From Hippasteria phrygiana (lineage: Eukaryota; Echinodermata; Asteroidea; Valvatida; Goniasteridae): DNA of 64,000 nt. Location of the stretch: NCBI GenBank assembly GCA_037893225.1, contig JAZGUH010000323.1:930001-994000 (forward strand). Reading direction: 5' to 3'. The notes under the pieces were generated by a model. It made no database searches and was not told where the DNA came from. It worked only from the letters and a program-made list of their open reading frames with translations. Both the position numbers and the translations under genes were made by a program. Shown piece by piece: positions 39,701 to 54,900 of the stretch (the stretch's first letter is position 1; each line of letters starts with the position of its first letter).

Positions 39701-41273
39701 AGATTTGGCGCTACATGTTGCAATTATCGGCGGCTTCTTAGAGTTAACACTTGTGGAGAAAATTCAAACCTCGCAATGTTTATTTTCTTTCCGGCCAACA
39801 TCTGTGTACATATTACCTTCTATTTATTGCTCCATGCATGTCAAATTCCCTGGGGTATGGACTTGCTTTACTCATTCATAATTGCATGAAATATCAACCA
39901 AATGCAGTAATTTTGACATGTATGTATAGCTTAGATCTGGCGCTACATGTTGCAATCATCGGCGGCTTCCTAGAGTTAAAACTTGTGGAGAAAATTCAAA
40001 CCTCGCAATGTTTATTTTCTTTCCGGCCAACATCTGTGTGCATATTACCTTCTATTTATTGCTCCATGCCTGTCAAATTCCCTGGGGTATGGACTTGCTT
40101 TACTCATTCATAATTGCATGAAATATCAACCAAATGCAGTAATTTTGACATGTATGGATAGCTTAGATCTGGCGCTACATGTTGCAATCATCGGCGGCTT
40201 CTTAGAGTTCAAACTTGTGGAGAAAATTCAAACCTCGCAATGTTTATTTTCTTTCCGGCCAACATCTGTGTACATATTACCGTCTATTTATTGCTCCATG
40301 CATGTCAAATTCCCTGGGGTATGGACTTGCTTTACTCATTCATAATTGCATGAAATATCAACCAAATGCAGTAATTGTGACATGTATGGATAGCTTCGAT
40401 CTGGCGCTACATGTTGCAATCATCGGCGGCTTCCTAGAGTTAAAACTTGTGGAGAAAATTCAAACCTCGCAATGTTTATTTTCTTTCCGGCCAACATCTG
40501 TGTACATGTTACCGTCTATTTATTGCTCCATGCATGTCAAATTCCCTGGGGTATGGACTTGCTTTACTCATTCATAATTGCATGAAATATCAACCAAATT
40601 CAGTAATTTTGACATGTATGGATAGCTTAGATCTGGCGCTACATGTTGCAATCATCGGCGGCTTCCTAGAGTTAAAACTTGTGGAGAAAATTCAAACCTC
40701 GCAATGTTTATTTTCTTTCCGGCCAACATCTGTGTGCATATTACCTTTTATTTATTGCTCCATGCCTGTCAAATTCCCTGGGGTATGGTCTTGCTTTACT
40801 CATTCATAATTGCATGAAATATCAACCAAATGCAGTAATTTTGACATGTATGGATTGCGTAGATCTGGCGCTACATGTTGCAATCATCGGCGGCTTCTTA
40901 GAGTTCAAACTTGCTGAGAAAATTCAAACCTCGCCATGTTTATTTTCTTTCCGGCCAACATCTGTGTACATATTACCTTCTATTTATTGCTCCATGCATG
41001 TCAAATTCCCTGGGGTATGGACTTGCTTTATTCATTCATAATTGCATGAAATATCAACCAAATGCAGTAATTTTGACATGTATGGATAGCTTAGATCTGG
41101 CGCTACATGTTGCAATCATCGGCGGCTTCTTAGAGTTCAAACTTGTGGAGAAAATTCAAACATCGCAATGTTTATTTTCTTTCTGGCCAACATCTGTGTG
41201 CATATTACCTTCTATTTATTGCTCCATGCATGTCAAATTCCCTGGGGTATGGACTTGCTTTATTCATTCATAA
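36735..41273 (+). repeat. Sixteen-monomer spaced copies, 3712 bp
   Basis: The run at 36735-37561 recurs at 40447-41273. A rare allele, GGATTGCGTAG instead of GGATAGCGTAG, lies at 37144 and 40856, exactly 3712 (16 times 232) apart, and nowhere else that I see. Close relatives without that allele lie at 38359 and 41839, so the same run exists at least four times between 36.7 and 42.4 kb, each followed by the TTTCTGGCC allele monomer. Confidence 0.85.
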
Positions 41274-44057
41274 TTGCATGAAATATCAACCAAATGCAGT
41301 AATTTTGACATGTATGTATAGCTTAGATCTGGCGCTACATGTTGCAATCATCGGCGGCTTCCTAGAGTTAAAACTTGTGGAGAAAATTCAAACCTCGCAA
41401 TGTTTATTTTCTTTCCGGCCAACATCTGTGTGCATATTACCTTTTATTTATTGCTCCATGCCTGTCAAATTCCCTGGGGTATGGTCTTGCTTTACTCATT
41501 CATAATTGCATGAAATATCAACCAAATGCAGTAATTTTGACATGTATGGATAGCTTCGATCTGGCGCTACATGTTGCAATCATCGGCGGCTTCCTAGAGT
41601 TAAAACTTGTGGAGAAAATTCAAACCTCGCAATGTTTATTTTCTTTCCGGCCAACATCTGTGTACATGTTACCGTCTATTTATTGCTCCATGCATGTCAA
41701 ATTCCCTGGGGTATGGACTTGCTTTACTCATTCATAATTGCATGAAATATCAACCAAATTCAGTAATTTTGACATGTATGGATAGCTTAGATCTGGCGCT
41801 ACATGTTGCAATCATCGGCGGCTTCCTAGAGTTAAAACTTGTGGAGAAAATTCAAACCTCGCAATGTTTATTTTCTTTCCGGCCAACATCTGTGTGCATA
41901 TTACCTTTTATTTATTGCTCCATGCCTGTCAAATTCCCTGGGGTATGGTCTTGCTTTACTCATTCATAATTGCATGAAATATCAACCAAATGCAGTAATT
42001 TTGACATGTATGGATAGCGTAGATCTGGCGCTACATGTTGCAATCATCGGCGGCTTCTTAGAGTTCAAACTTGCTGAGAAAATTCAAACCTCGCCATGTT
42101 TATTTTCTTTCCGGCCAACATCTGTGTACATATTACCTTCTATTTATTGCTCCATGCATGTCAAATTCCCTGGGGTATGGACTTGCTTTATTCATTCATA
42201 ATTGCATGAAATATCAACCAAATGCAGTAATTTTGACATGTATGGATAGCTTAGATCTGGCGCTACATGTTGCAATCATCGGCGGCTTCTTAGAGTTCAA
42301 ACTTGTGGAGAAAATTCAAACATCGCAATGTTTATTTTCTTTCTGGCCAACATCTGTGTGCATATTACCTTCTATTTATTGCTCCATGCATGTCAAATTC
42401 CCTGGGGTATGGACTTGCTTTATTCATTCATAATTGCATGAAATATCAACCAAATGCAGTAATTTTGACATGTATGTATAGCTTAGATCTGGCGCTACAT
42501 GTTGCAATCATCGGCGGCTTCCTAGAGTTAAAACTTGTGGAGAAAATTCAAACCTCGCAATGTTTATTTTCTTTCCGGCCAACATCTGTGTGCATATTAC
42601 CTTTTATGTATTGCTCCATGCCTGTCAAATTCCCTGGGGTATGGTCTTGCTTTACTCATTCATAATTGCATGAAATATCAACCAAATGCAGTAATTTTGA
42701 CATGTATGGATAGCTTAGATCTGGCGCTACATGTTGCAATCATCGGCGGCCTCTTAGAGTTCAAACTTGTGGAGAAAATTCAAACCTCGCAATGTTTATT
42801 TTCTTTCCGGCCAACATCTGTGTACATATTACCGTCTATTTATTGCTCCATGCATGTCAAATTCCCTGGGGTATGGACTTGCTTTACTCATTCATAATTG
42901 CATGAAATATCAACCAAATGCAGTAATTGTGACATGTATGGATAGCTTCGATCTGGCGCTACATGTTGCAATCATCGGCGGCTTCCTAGAGTTAAAACTT
43001 GTGGAGAAAATTCAAACCTCGCAATGTTTATTTTCTTTCCGGCAAACATCTGTGTACATGTTACCGTCTATTTATTGCTCCATGCATGTCAAATTCCCTG
43101 GGGTATGGACTTGCTTTACTCATTCATAATTGCATGAAATATCAACCAAATTCAGTAATTTTGACATGTATGGATAGCTTAGATTTGGCGCTACATGTTG
43201 CAATTATCGGCGGCTTCTTAGAGTTAACACTTGTGGAGAAAATTCAAACCTCGCAATGTTTATTTTCTTTCCGGCCAACATCTGTGTACATATTACCTTC
43301 TATTTATTGCTCCATGCATGTCAAATTCCCTGGGGTATGGACTTGCTTTACTCATTCATAATTGCATGAAATATCAACCAAATGCAGTAATTTTGACATG
43401 TATGTATAGCTTAGATCTGGCGCTACATGTTGCAATCATCGGCGGCTTCCTAGAGTTAAAACTTGTGGAGAAAATTCAAACCTCGCAATGTTTATTTTCT
43501 TTCCGGCCAACATCTGTGTGCATATTACCTTCTATTTATTGCTCCATGCCTGTCAAATTCCCTGGGGTATGGACTTGCTTTACTCATTCATAATTGCATG
43601 AAATATCAACCAAATGCAGTAATTTTGACATGTATGGATAGCTTAGATCTGGCGCTACATGTTGCAATCATCGGCGGCTTCTTAGAGTTCAAACTTGTGG
43701 AGAAAATTCAAACCTCGCAATGTTTATTTTCTTTCCGGCCAACATCTGTGTACATATTACCGTCTATTTATTGCTCCATGCATGTCAAATTCCCTGGGGT
43801 ATGGACTTGCTTTACTCATTCATAATTGCATGAAATATCAACCAAATGCAGTAATTGTGACATGTATGGATAGCTTCGATCTGGCGCTACATGTTGCAAT
43901 CATCGGCGGCTTCCTAGAGTTAAAACTTGTGGAGAAAATTCAAACCTCGCAATGTTTATTTTCTTTCCGGCCAACATCTGTGTACATGTTACCGTCTATT
44001 TATTGCTCCATGCATGTCAAATTCCCTGGGGTATGGACTTGCTTTACTCATTCATAA
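38359..44057 (+). repeat. Fifteen-monomer duplication, spacing 3480 bp
   Basis: Monomers 38359-40577 recur at 41839-44057. Shared markers include TTTTATGTATTG at about 39127 and 42607. The second copy has two private substitutions, T to C at 42751 and C to A at 43044, and otherwise appears identical over about 2.2 kb. It diverges in the monomer beginning at 43927, where the 6-bp insertion appears in the right-hand copy only. Confidence 0.86.
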
Positions 44058-47000
44058 TTGCATGAAATATCAACCAAATTCAGTAATTTTGACATGTATG
44101 GATAGCTTAGATCTGGCGCTACATGTTGCAATCATCGGCGGCTTCCTAGAGTTAAAACTTGTGGAGAAAATTCAAACCTCGCAATGTTTATTTTCTTTCC
44201 GGCCAACATCTGTGTGCATACATGTATTACCTTTTATTTATTGCTCCATGCCTGTCAAATTCCCTGGGGTATGGTCTTGCTTTACTCATTCATAATTGCA
44301 TGAAATATCAACCAAATGCAGTAATTTTGACATGTATGGATAGCTTAGATCTGGCGCTACATGTTGCAATCATCGGCGGCTTCCTAGAGTTAAAACTTGT
44401 GGAGAAAATTCAAACCTCGCAATGTTTATTTTCTTTCCGGCCAACATCTGTGTACATGTTACCGTCTATTTATTGCTCCATGCATGTCAAATTCCCTGGG
44501 GTATGGACTTGCTTTACTCATTCATAATTGCATGAAATATCAACCAAATTCAGTAATTTTGACATGTATGGATAGCTTAGATCTGGCGCTACATGTTGCA
44601 ATCATCGGCGGCTTCCTAGAGTTAAAACTTGTGGAGAAAATTCAAACCTCGCAATGTTTATTTTCTTTCCGGCCAACATCTGTGTACATGTTACCGTCTA
44701 TTTATTGCTCCATGCATGTCAAATTCCCTGGGGTATGGACTTGCTTTACTCATTCATAATTGCATGAAATATCAACCAAATTCAGTAATTTTGACATGTA
44801 TGGATAGCTTAGATTTGGCGCTACATGTTGCAATTATCGGCGGCTTCTTAGAGTTAACACTTGTGGAGAAAATTCAAACCTCGCAATGTTTATTTTCTTT
44901 CCGGCCAACATCTGTGTGCATATTACCTTCTATTTATTGCTCCATGCATGTCAAATTCCCTGGGGTATGGACTTGCTTTACTCATTCATAATTGCATGAA
45001 ATATCAACCAAATGCAGTAATTTTGACATGTATGTATAGCTTAGATCTGGCGCTACATGTTGCAATCATCGGCGGCTTCCTAGAGTTAAAACTTGTGGAG
45101 AAAATTCAAACCTCGCAATGTTTATTTTCTTTCCGGCCAACATCTGTGTACATATTACCTTCTATTTATTGCTCCATGCATGTCAAATTCCCTGGGGTAT
45201 GGACTTGCTTTATTCATTCATAATTGCATGAAATATCAACCAAATGCAGTAATTTTGACATGTATGGATAGCTTAGATCTGGCGCTACATGTTGCAATCA
45301 TCGGCGGCTTCTTAGAGTTCAAACTTGTGGAGAAAATTCAAACATCGCAATGTTTATTTTCTTTCTGGCCAACATCTGTGTGCATATTACCTTCTATTTA
45401 TTGCTCCATGCATGTCAAATTCCCTGGGGTATGGACTTGCTTTATTCATTCATAATTGCATGAAATATCAACCAAATGCAGTAATTTTGACATGTATGTA
45501 TAGCTTAGATCTGGCGCTACATGTTGCAATCATCGGCGGCTTCCTAGAGTTAAAACTTGTGGAGAAAATTCAAACCTCGCAATGTTTATTTTCTTTCCGG
45601 CCAACATCTGTGTGCATATTACCGTCTATTTATTGCTCCATGCATGTCAAATTCCCTGGGGTATGGACTTGCTTTACTCATTCATAATTGCATGAAATAT
45701 CAACCAAATGCAGTAATTGTGACATGTATGGATAGCTTCGATCTGGCGCTACATGTTGCAATCATCGGCGGCTTCCTAGAGTTAAAACTTGTGGAGAAAA
45801 TTCAAACCTCGCAATGTTTATTTTCTTTCCGGCCAACATCTGTGTACATGTTACCGTCTATTTATTGCTCCATGCATGTCAAATTCCCTGGGGTATGGAC
45901 TTGCTTTACTCATTCATAATTGCATGAAATATCAACCAAATTCAGTAATTTTGACATGTATGGATAGCTTAGATCTGGCGCTACATGTTGCAATCATCGG
46001 CGGCTTCCTAGAGTTAAAACTTGTGGAGAAAATTCAAACCTCGCAATGTTTATTTTCTTTCCGGCCAACATCTGTGTGCATACATGTATTACCTTTTATT
46101 TATTGCTCCATGCCTGTCAAATTCCCTGGGGTATGGTCTTGCTTTACTCATTCATAATTGCATGAAATATCAACCAAATGCAGTAATTTTGACATGTATG
46201 GATAGCTTAGATCTGGCGCTACATGTTGCAATCATCGGCGGCTTCCTAGAGTTAAAACTTGTGGAGAAAATTCAAACCTCGCAATGTTTATTTTCTTTCC
46301 GGCCAACATCTGTGTACATGTTACCGTCTATTTATTGCTCCATGCATGTCAAATTCCCTGGGGTATGGACTTGCTTTACTCATTCATAATTGCATGAAAT
46401 ATCAACCAAATTCAGTAATTTTGACATGTATGGATAGCTTAGATCTGGCGCTACATGTTGCAATCATCGGCGGCTTCCTAGAGTTAAAACTTGTGGAGAA
46501 AATTCAAACCTCGCAATGTTTATTTTCTTTCCGGCCAACATCTGTGTACATGTTACCGTCTATTTATTGCTCCATGCATGTCAAATTCCCTGGGGTATGG
46601 ACTTGCTTTACTCATTCATAATTGCATGAAATATCAACCAAATTCAGTAATTTTGACATGTATGGATAGCTTAGATTTGGCGCTACATGTTGCAATTATC
46701 GGCGGCTTCTTAGAGTTAACACTTGTGGAGAAAATTCAAACCTCGCAATGTTTATTTTCTTTCCGGCCAACATCTGTGTGCATATTACCTTCTATTTATT
46801 GCTCCATGCATGTCAAATTCCCTGGGGTATGGACTTGCTTTACTCATTCATAATTGCATGAAATATCAACCAAATGCAGTAATTTTGACATGTATGTATA
46901 GCTTAGATCTGGCGCTACATGTTGCAATCATCGGCGGCTTCCTAGAGTTAAAACTTGTGGAGAAAATTCAAACCTCGCAATGTTTATTTTCTTTCCGGCC

Positions 47001-47418
47001 AACATCTGTGTACATATTACCTTCTATTTATTGCTCCATGCATGTCAAATTCCCTGGGGTATGGACTTGCTTTATTCATTCATAATTGCATGAAATATCA
47101 ACCAAATGCAGTAATTTTGACATGTATGGATAGCTTAGATCTGGCGCTACATGTTGCAATCATCGGCGGCTTCTTAGAGTTCAAACTTGTGGAGAAAATT
47201 CAAACATCGCAATGTTTATTTTCTTTCTGGCCAACATCTGTGTGCATATTACCTTCTATTTATTGCTCCATGCATGTCAAATTCCCTGGGGTATGGACTT
47301 GCTTTATTCATTCATAATTGCATGAAATATCAACCAAATGCAGTAATTTTGACATGTATGTATAGCTTAGATCTGGCGCTACATGTTGCAATCATCGGCG
47401 GCTTCCTAGAGTTAAAAC
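43927..47418 (+). repeat. Eight-monomer tandem duplication, spacing 1862 bp
   Basis: Monomers 43927-45556 are followed by their copy at 45789-47418. The spacing is 8 monomers plus one 6-bp insertion, and the insertion palindromes at 44218 and 46080 are exactly 1862 apart. No rare substitution separates the copies over most of the length, so the duplication looks recent. Confidence 0.87.
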
Positions 47419-48941
47419 TTGTGGAGAAAATTCAAACCTCGCAATGTTTATTTTCTTTCCGGCCAACATCTGTGTGCATATTACCTTTTATGTATTGCTC
47501 CATGCCTGTCAAATTCCCTGGGGTATGGTCTTGCTTTACTCATTCATAATTGCATGAAATATCAACCAAATGCAGTAATTTTGACATGTATGTATAGCTT
47601 AGATCTGGCGCTACATGTTGCAATCATCGGCGGCTTCTTAGAGTTCAAACTTGTGGAGAAAATTCAAACCTCGCAATGTTTATTTTCTTTCCGGCCAACA
47701 TCTGTGTACATATTACCGTCTATTTATTGCTCCATGCATGTCAAATTCCCTGGGGTATGGACTTGCTTTACTCATTCATAATTGCATGAAATATCAACCA
47801 AATTCAGTAATTTTGACATGTATGGATAGCTTAGATTTGGCGCTACATGTTGCAATTATCGGCGGCTTCTTAGAGTTAACACTTGTGGAGAAAATTCAAA
47901 CCTCGCAATGTTTATTTTCTTTCCGGCCAACATCTGTGTGCATATTACCTTCTATTTATTGCTCCATGCATGTCAAATTCCCTGGGGTATGGACTTGCTT
48001 TACTCATTCATAATTGCATGAAATATCAACCAAATGCAGTAATTTTGACATGTATGTATAGCTTAGATCTGGCGCTACATGTTGCAATCATCGGCGGCTT
48101 CCTAGAGTTAAAACTTGTGGAGAAAATTCAAACCTCGCAATGTTTATTTTCTTTCCGGCCAACATCTGTGTACATATTACCTTCTATTTATTGCTCCATG
48201 CATGTCAAATTCCCTGGGGTATGGACTTGCTTTATTCATTCATAATTGCATGAAATATCAACCAAATGCAGTAATTTTGACATGTATGGATAGCTTAGAT
48301 CTGGCGCTACATGTTGCAATCATCGGCGGCTTCTTAGAGTTCAAACTTGTGGAGAAAATTCAAACATCGCAATGTTTATTTTCTTTCTGGCCAACATCTG
48401 TGTGCATATTACCTTCTATTTATTGCTCCATGCATGTCAAATTCCCTGGGGTATGGACTTGCTTTATTCATTCATAATTGCATGAAATATCAACCAAATG
48501 CAGTAATTTTGACATGTATGTATAGCTTAGATCTGGCGCTACATGTTGCAATCATCGGCGGCTTCCTAGAGTTAAAACTTGTGGAGAAAATTCAAACCTC
48601 GCAATGTTTATTTTCTTTCCGGCCAACATCTGTGTGCATATTACCTTTTATGTATTGCTCCATGCCTGTCAAATTCCCTGGGGTATGGTCTTGCTTTACT
48701 CATTCATAATTGCATGAAATATCAACCAAATGCAGTAATTTTGACATGTATGTATAGCTTAGATCTGGCGCTACATGTTGCAATCATCGGCGGCTTCTTA
48801 GAGTTCAAACTTGTGGAGAAAATTCAAACCTCGCAATGTTTATTTTCTTTCCGGCCAACATCTGTGTACATATTACCGTCTATTTATTGCTCCATGCATG
48901 TCAAATTCCCTGGGGTATGGACTTGCTTTACTCATTCATAA
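46723..48941 (+). repeat. Five-monomer tandem duplication, spacing 1160 bp
   Basis: The frames beginning at 46723, 46955, 47187 and 47419 are repeated at 47883, 48115, 48347 and 48579. The monomer at 47651 is a chimera: its start matches the monomer at 48811 and its remainder matches the one at 46491, which places the exchange point inside it. This duplication takes in the right-hand end of the eight-monomer duplication and so probably postdates it. Confidence 0.85.
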
Positions 48942-51900
48942 TTGCATGAAATATCAACCAAATGCAGTAATTGTGACATGTATGGATAGCTTCGATCTGG
49001 CGCTACATGTTGCAATCATCGGCGGCTTCCTAGAGTTAAAACTTGTGGAGAAAATTCAAACCTCGCAATGTTTATTTTCTTTCCGGCCAACATCTGTGTA
49101 CATGTTACCGTCTATTTATTGCTCCATGCATGTCAAATTCCCTGGGGTATGGACTTGCTTTACTCATTCATAATTGCATGAAATATCAACCAAATTCAGT
49201 AATTTTGACATGTATGGATAGCTTAGATTTGGCGCTACATGTTGCAATTATCGGCGGCTTCTTAGAGTTAACACTTGTGGAGAAAATTCAAACCTCGCAA
49301 TGTTTATTTTCTTTCCGGCCAACATCTGTGTACATATTACCTTCTATTTATTGCTCCATGCATGTCAAATTCCCTGGGGTATGGACTTGCTTTACTCATT
49401 CATAATTGCATGAAATATCAACCAAATGCAGTAATTTTGACATGTATGTATAGCTTAGATCTGGCGCTACATGTTGCAATCATCGGCGGCTTCCTAGAGT
49501 TAAAACTTGTGGAGAAAATTCAAACCTCGCAATGTTTATTTTCTTTCCGGCCAACATCTGTGTACATGTTACCGTCTATTTATTGCTCCATGCATGTCAA
49601 ATTCCCTGGGGTATGGACTTGCTTTACTCATTCATAATTGCATGAAATATCAACCAAATTCAGTAATTTTGACATGTATGGATAGCTTAGATCTGGCGCT
49701 ACATGTTGCAATCATCGGCGGCTTCCTAGAGTTAAAACTTGTGGAGAAAATTCAAACCTCGCAATGTTTATTTTCTTTCCGGCCAACATCTGTGTGCATA
49801 CATGTATTACCTTTTATTTATTGCTCCATGCCTGTCAAATTCCCTGGGGTATGGTCTTGCTTTACTCATTCATAATTGCATGAAATATCAACCAAATGCA
49901 GTAATTTTGACATGTATGGATAGCTTAGATCTGGCGCTACATGTTGCAATCATCGGCGGCTTCCTAGAGTTAAAACTTGTGGAGAAAATTCAAACCTCGC
50001 AATGTTTATTTTCTTTCCGGCCAACATCTGTGTACATGTTACCGTCTATTTATTGCTCCATGCATGTCAAATTCCCTGGGGTATGGACTTGCTTTACTCA
50101 TTCATAATTGCATGAAATATCAACCAAATTCAGTAATTTTGACATGTATGGATAGCTTAGATTTGGCGCTACATGTTGCAATTATCGGCGGCTTCTTAGA
50201 GTTAACACTTGTGGAGAAAATTCAAACCTCGCAATGTTTATTTTCTTTCCGGCCAACATCTGTGTACATATTACCTTCTATTTATTGCTCCATGCATGTC
50301 AAATTCCCTGGGGTATGGACTTGCTTTACTCATTCATAATTGCATGAAATATCAACCAAATGCAGTAATTTTGACATGTATGTATAGCTTAGATCTGGCG
50401 CTACATGTTGCAATCATCGGCGGCTTCCTAGAGTTAAAACTTGTGGAGAAAATTCAAACCTCGCAATGTTTATTTTCTTTCCGGCCAACATCTGTGTGCA
50501 TATTACCTTCTATTTATTGCTCCATGCCTGTCAAATTCCCTGGGGTATGGACTTGCTTTACTCATTCATAATTGCATGAAATATCAACCAAATGCAGTAA
50601 TTTTGACATGTATGGATAGCTTAGATCTGGCGCTACATGTTGCAATCATCGGCGGCTTCTTAGAGTTCAAACTTGTGGAGAAAATTCAAACCTCGCAATG
50701 TTTATTTTCTTTCCGGCCAACATCTGTGTACATATTACCGTCTATTTATTGCTCCATGCAGGTCAAATTCCCTGGGGTATGGACTTGCTTTACTCATTCA
50801 TAATTGCATGAAATATCAACCAAATGCAGTAATTGTGACATGTATGGATAGCTTCGATCTGGCGCTACATGTTGCAATCATCGGCGGCTTCCTAGAGTTA
50901 AAACTTGTGGAGAAAATTCAAACCTCGCAATGTTTATTTTCTTTCCGGCCAACATCTGTGTACATGTTACCGTCTATTTATTGCTCCATGCATGTCAAAT
51001 TCCCTGGGGTATGGACTTGCTTTACTCATTCATAATTGCATGAAATATCAACCAAATTCAGTAATTTTGACATGTATGGATAGCTTAGATCTGGCGCTAC
51101 ATGTTGCAATCATCGGCGGCTTCCTAGAGTTAAAACTTGTGGAGAAAATTCAAACCTCGCAATGTTTATTTTCTTTCCGGCCAACATCTGTGTGCATACA
51201 TGTATTACCTTTTATTTATTGCTCCATGCCTGTCAAATTCCCTGGGGTATGGTCTTGCTTTACTCATTCATAATTGCATGAAATATCAACCAAATGCAGT
51301 AATTTTGACATGTATGGATAGCTTAGATCTGGCGCTACATGTTGCAATCATCGGCGGCTTCCTAGAGTTAAAACTTGTGGAGAAAATTCAAACCTCGCAA
51401 TGTTTATTTTCTTTCCGGCCAACATCTGTGTACATGTTACCGTCTATTTATTGCTCCATGCATGTCAAATTCCCTGGGGTATGGACTTGCTTTACTCATT
51501 CATAATTGCATGAAATATCAACCAAATTCAGTAATTTTGACATGTATGGATAGCTTAGATCTGGCGCTACATGTTGCAATCATCGGCGGCTTCCTAGAGT
51601 TAAAACTTGTGGAGAAAATTCAAACCTCGCAATGTTTATTTTCTTTCCGGCCAACATATGTGTACATGTTACCGTCTATTTATTGCTCCATGCATGTCAA
51701 ATTCCCTGGGGTATGGACTTGCTTTACTCATTCATAATTGCATGAAATATCAACCAAATTCAGTACTTTTGACATGTATGGATAGCTTAGATTTGGCGCT
51801 ACATGTTGCAATTATCGGCGGCTTCTTAGAGTTAACACTTGTGGAGAAAATTCAAACCTCGCAATGTTTATTTTCTTTCCGGCCAACATCTGTGTGCATA

Positions 51901-54900
51901 TTACCTTCTATTTATTGCTCCATGCATGTCAAATTCCCTGGGGTATGGACTTGCTTTACTCATTCATAATTGCATGAAATATCAACCAAATGCAGTAATT
52001 TTGACATGTATGTATAGCTTAGATCTGGCGCTACATGTTGCAATCATCGGCGGCTTCCTAGAGTTAAAACTTGTGGAGAAAATTCAAACCTCGCAATGTT
52101 TATTTTCTTTCCGGCCAACATCTGTGTGCATATTACCTTCTATTTATTGCTCCATGCATGTCAAATTCCCTGGGGTATGGACTTGCTTTACTCATTCATA
52201 ATTGCATGAAATATCAACCAAATGCAGTAATTTTGACATGTATGGATAGCTTAGATCTGGCGCTACATGTTGCAATCATCGGCGGCTTCTTAGAGTTCAA
52301 ACTTGTGGAGAAAATTCAAACCTCGCAATGTTTATTTTCTTTCCGGCCAACATCTGTGTACATATTACCGTCTATTTATTGCTCCATGCATGTCAAATTC
52401 CCTGGGGTATGGACTTGCTTTACTCATTCATAATTGCATGAAATATCAACCAAATGCAGTAATTGTGACATGTATGGATAGCTTCGATCTGGCGCTACAT
52501 GTTGCAATCATCGGCGGCTTCCTAGAGTTAAAACTTGTGGAGAAAATTCAAACCTCGCAATGTTTATTTTCTTTCCGGCCAACATCTGTGTACATGTTAC
52601 CGTCTATTTATTGCTCCATGCATGTCAAATTCCCTGGGGTATGGACTTGCTTTACTCATTCATAATTGCATGAAATATCAACCAAATTCAGTAATTTTGA
52701 CATGTATGGATAGCTTAGATCTGGCGCTACATGTTGCAATCATCGGCGGCTTCCTAGAGTTAAAACTTGTGGAGAAAATTCAAACCTCGCAATGTTTATT
52801 TTCTTTCCGGCCAACATCTGTGTGCATACATGTATTACCTTTTATTTATTGCTCCATGCCTGTCAAATTCCCTGGGGTATGGTCTTGCTTTACTCATTCA
52901 TAATTGCATGAAATATCAACCAAATGCAGTAATTTTGACATGTATGGATAGCTTAGATCTGGCGCTACATGTTGCAATCATCGGCGGCTTCCTAGAGTTA
53001 AAACTTGTGGAGAAAATTCAAACCTCGCAATGTTTATTTTCTTTCCGGCCAACATCTGTGTACATGTTACCGTCTATTTATTGCTCCATGCATGTCAAAT
53101 TCCCTGGGGTATGGACTTGCTTTACTCATTCATAATTGCATGAAATATCAACCAAATTCAGTAATTTTGACATGTATGGATAGCTTAGATCTGGCGCTAC
53201 ATGTTGCAATCATCGGCGGCTTCCTAGAGTTAAAACTTGTGGAGAAAATTCAAACCTCGCAATGTTTATTTTCTTTCCGGCCAACATCTGTGTACATGTT
53301 ACCGTCTATTTATTGCTCCATGCATGTCAAATTCCCTGGGGTATGGACTTGCTTTACTCATTCATAATTGCATGAAATATCAACCAAATTCAGTAATTTT
53401 GACATGTATGGATAGCTTAGATTTGGCGCTACATGTTGCAATTATCGGCGGCTTCTTAGAGTTAACACTTGTGGAGAAAATTCAAACCTCGCAATGTTTA
53501 TTTTCTTTCCGGCCAACATCTGTGTGCATATTACCTTCTATTTATTGCTCCATGCATGTCAAATTCCCTGGGGTATGGACTTGCTTTACTCATTCATAAT
53601 TGCATGAAATATCAACCAAATGCAGTAATTTTGACATGTATGTATAGCTTAGATCTGGCGCTACATGTTGCAATCATCGGCGGCTTCCTAGAGTTAAAAC
53701 TTGTGGAGAAAATTCAAACCTCGCAATGTTTATTTTCTTTCCGGCCAACATCTGTGTACATATTACCTTCTATTTATTGCTCCATGCATGTCAAATTCCC
53801 TGGGGTATGGACTTGCTTTATTCATTCATAATTGCATGAAATATCAACCAAATGCAGTAATTTTGACATGTATGGATAGCTTAGATCTGGCGCTACATGT
53901 TGCAATCATCGGCGGCTTCTTAGAGTTCAAACTTGTGGAGAAAATTCAAACATCGCAATGTTTATTTTCTTTCTGGCCAACATCTGTGTGCATATTACCT
54001 TCTATTTATTGCTCCATGCATGTCAAATTCCCTGGGGTATGGACTTGCTTTATTCATTCATAATTGCATGAAATATCAACCAAATGCAGTAATTTTGACA
54101 TGTATGTATAGCTTAGATCTGGCGCTACATGTTGCAATCATCGGCGGCTTCCTAGAGTTAAAACTTGTGGAGAAAATTCAAACCTCGCAATGTTTATTTT
54201 CTTTCCGGCCAACATCTGTGTGCATATTACCTTTTATGTATTGCTCCATGCCTGTCAAATTCCCTGGGGTATGGTCTTGCTTTACTCATTCATAATTGCA
54301 TGAAATATCAACCAAATGCAGTAATTTTGACATGTATGTATAGCTTAGATCTGGCGCTACATGTTGCAATCATCGGCGGCTTCTTAGAGTTCAAACTTGT
54401 GGAGAAAATTCAAACCTCGCAATGTTTATTTTCTTTCCGGCCAACATCTGTGTACATATTACCGTCTATTTATTGCTCCATGCATGTCAAATTCCCTGGG
54501 GTATGGACTTGCTTTACTCATTCATAATTGCATGAAATATCAACCAAATGCAGTAATTGTGACATGTATGGATAGCTTCGATCTGGCGCTACATGTTGCA
54601 ATCATCGGCGGCTTCCTAGAGTTAAAACTTGTGGAGAAAATTCAAACCTCGCAATGTTTATTTTCTTTCCGGCCAACATCTGTGTACATGTTACCGTCTA
54701 TTTATTGCTCCATGCATGTCAAATTCCCTGGGGTATGGACTTGCTTTACTCATTCATAATTGCATGAAATATCAACCAAATTCAGTAATGTTGACATGTA
54801 TGGATAGCTTAGATTTGGCGCTACATGTTGCAATTATCGGCGGCTTCTTAGAGTTAACACTTGTGGAGAAAATTCAAACCTCGCAATGTTTATTTTCTTT

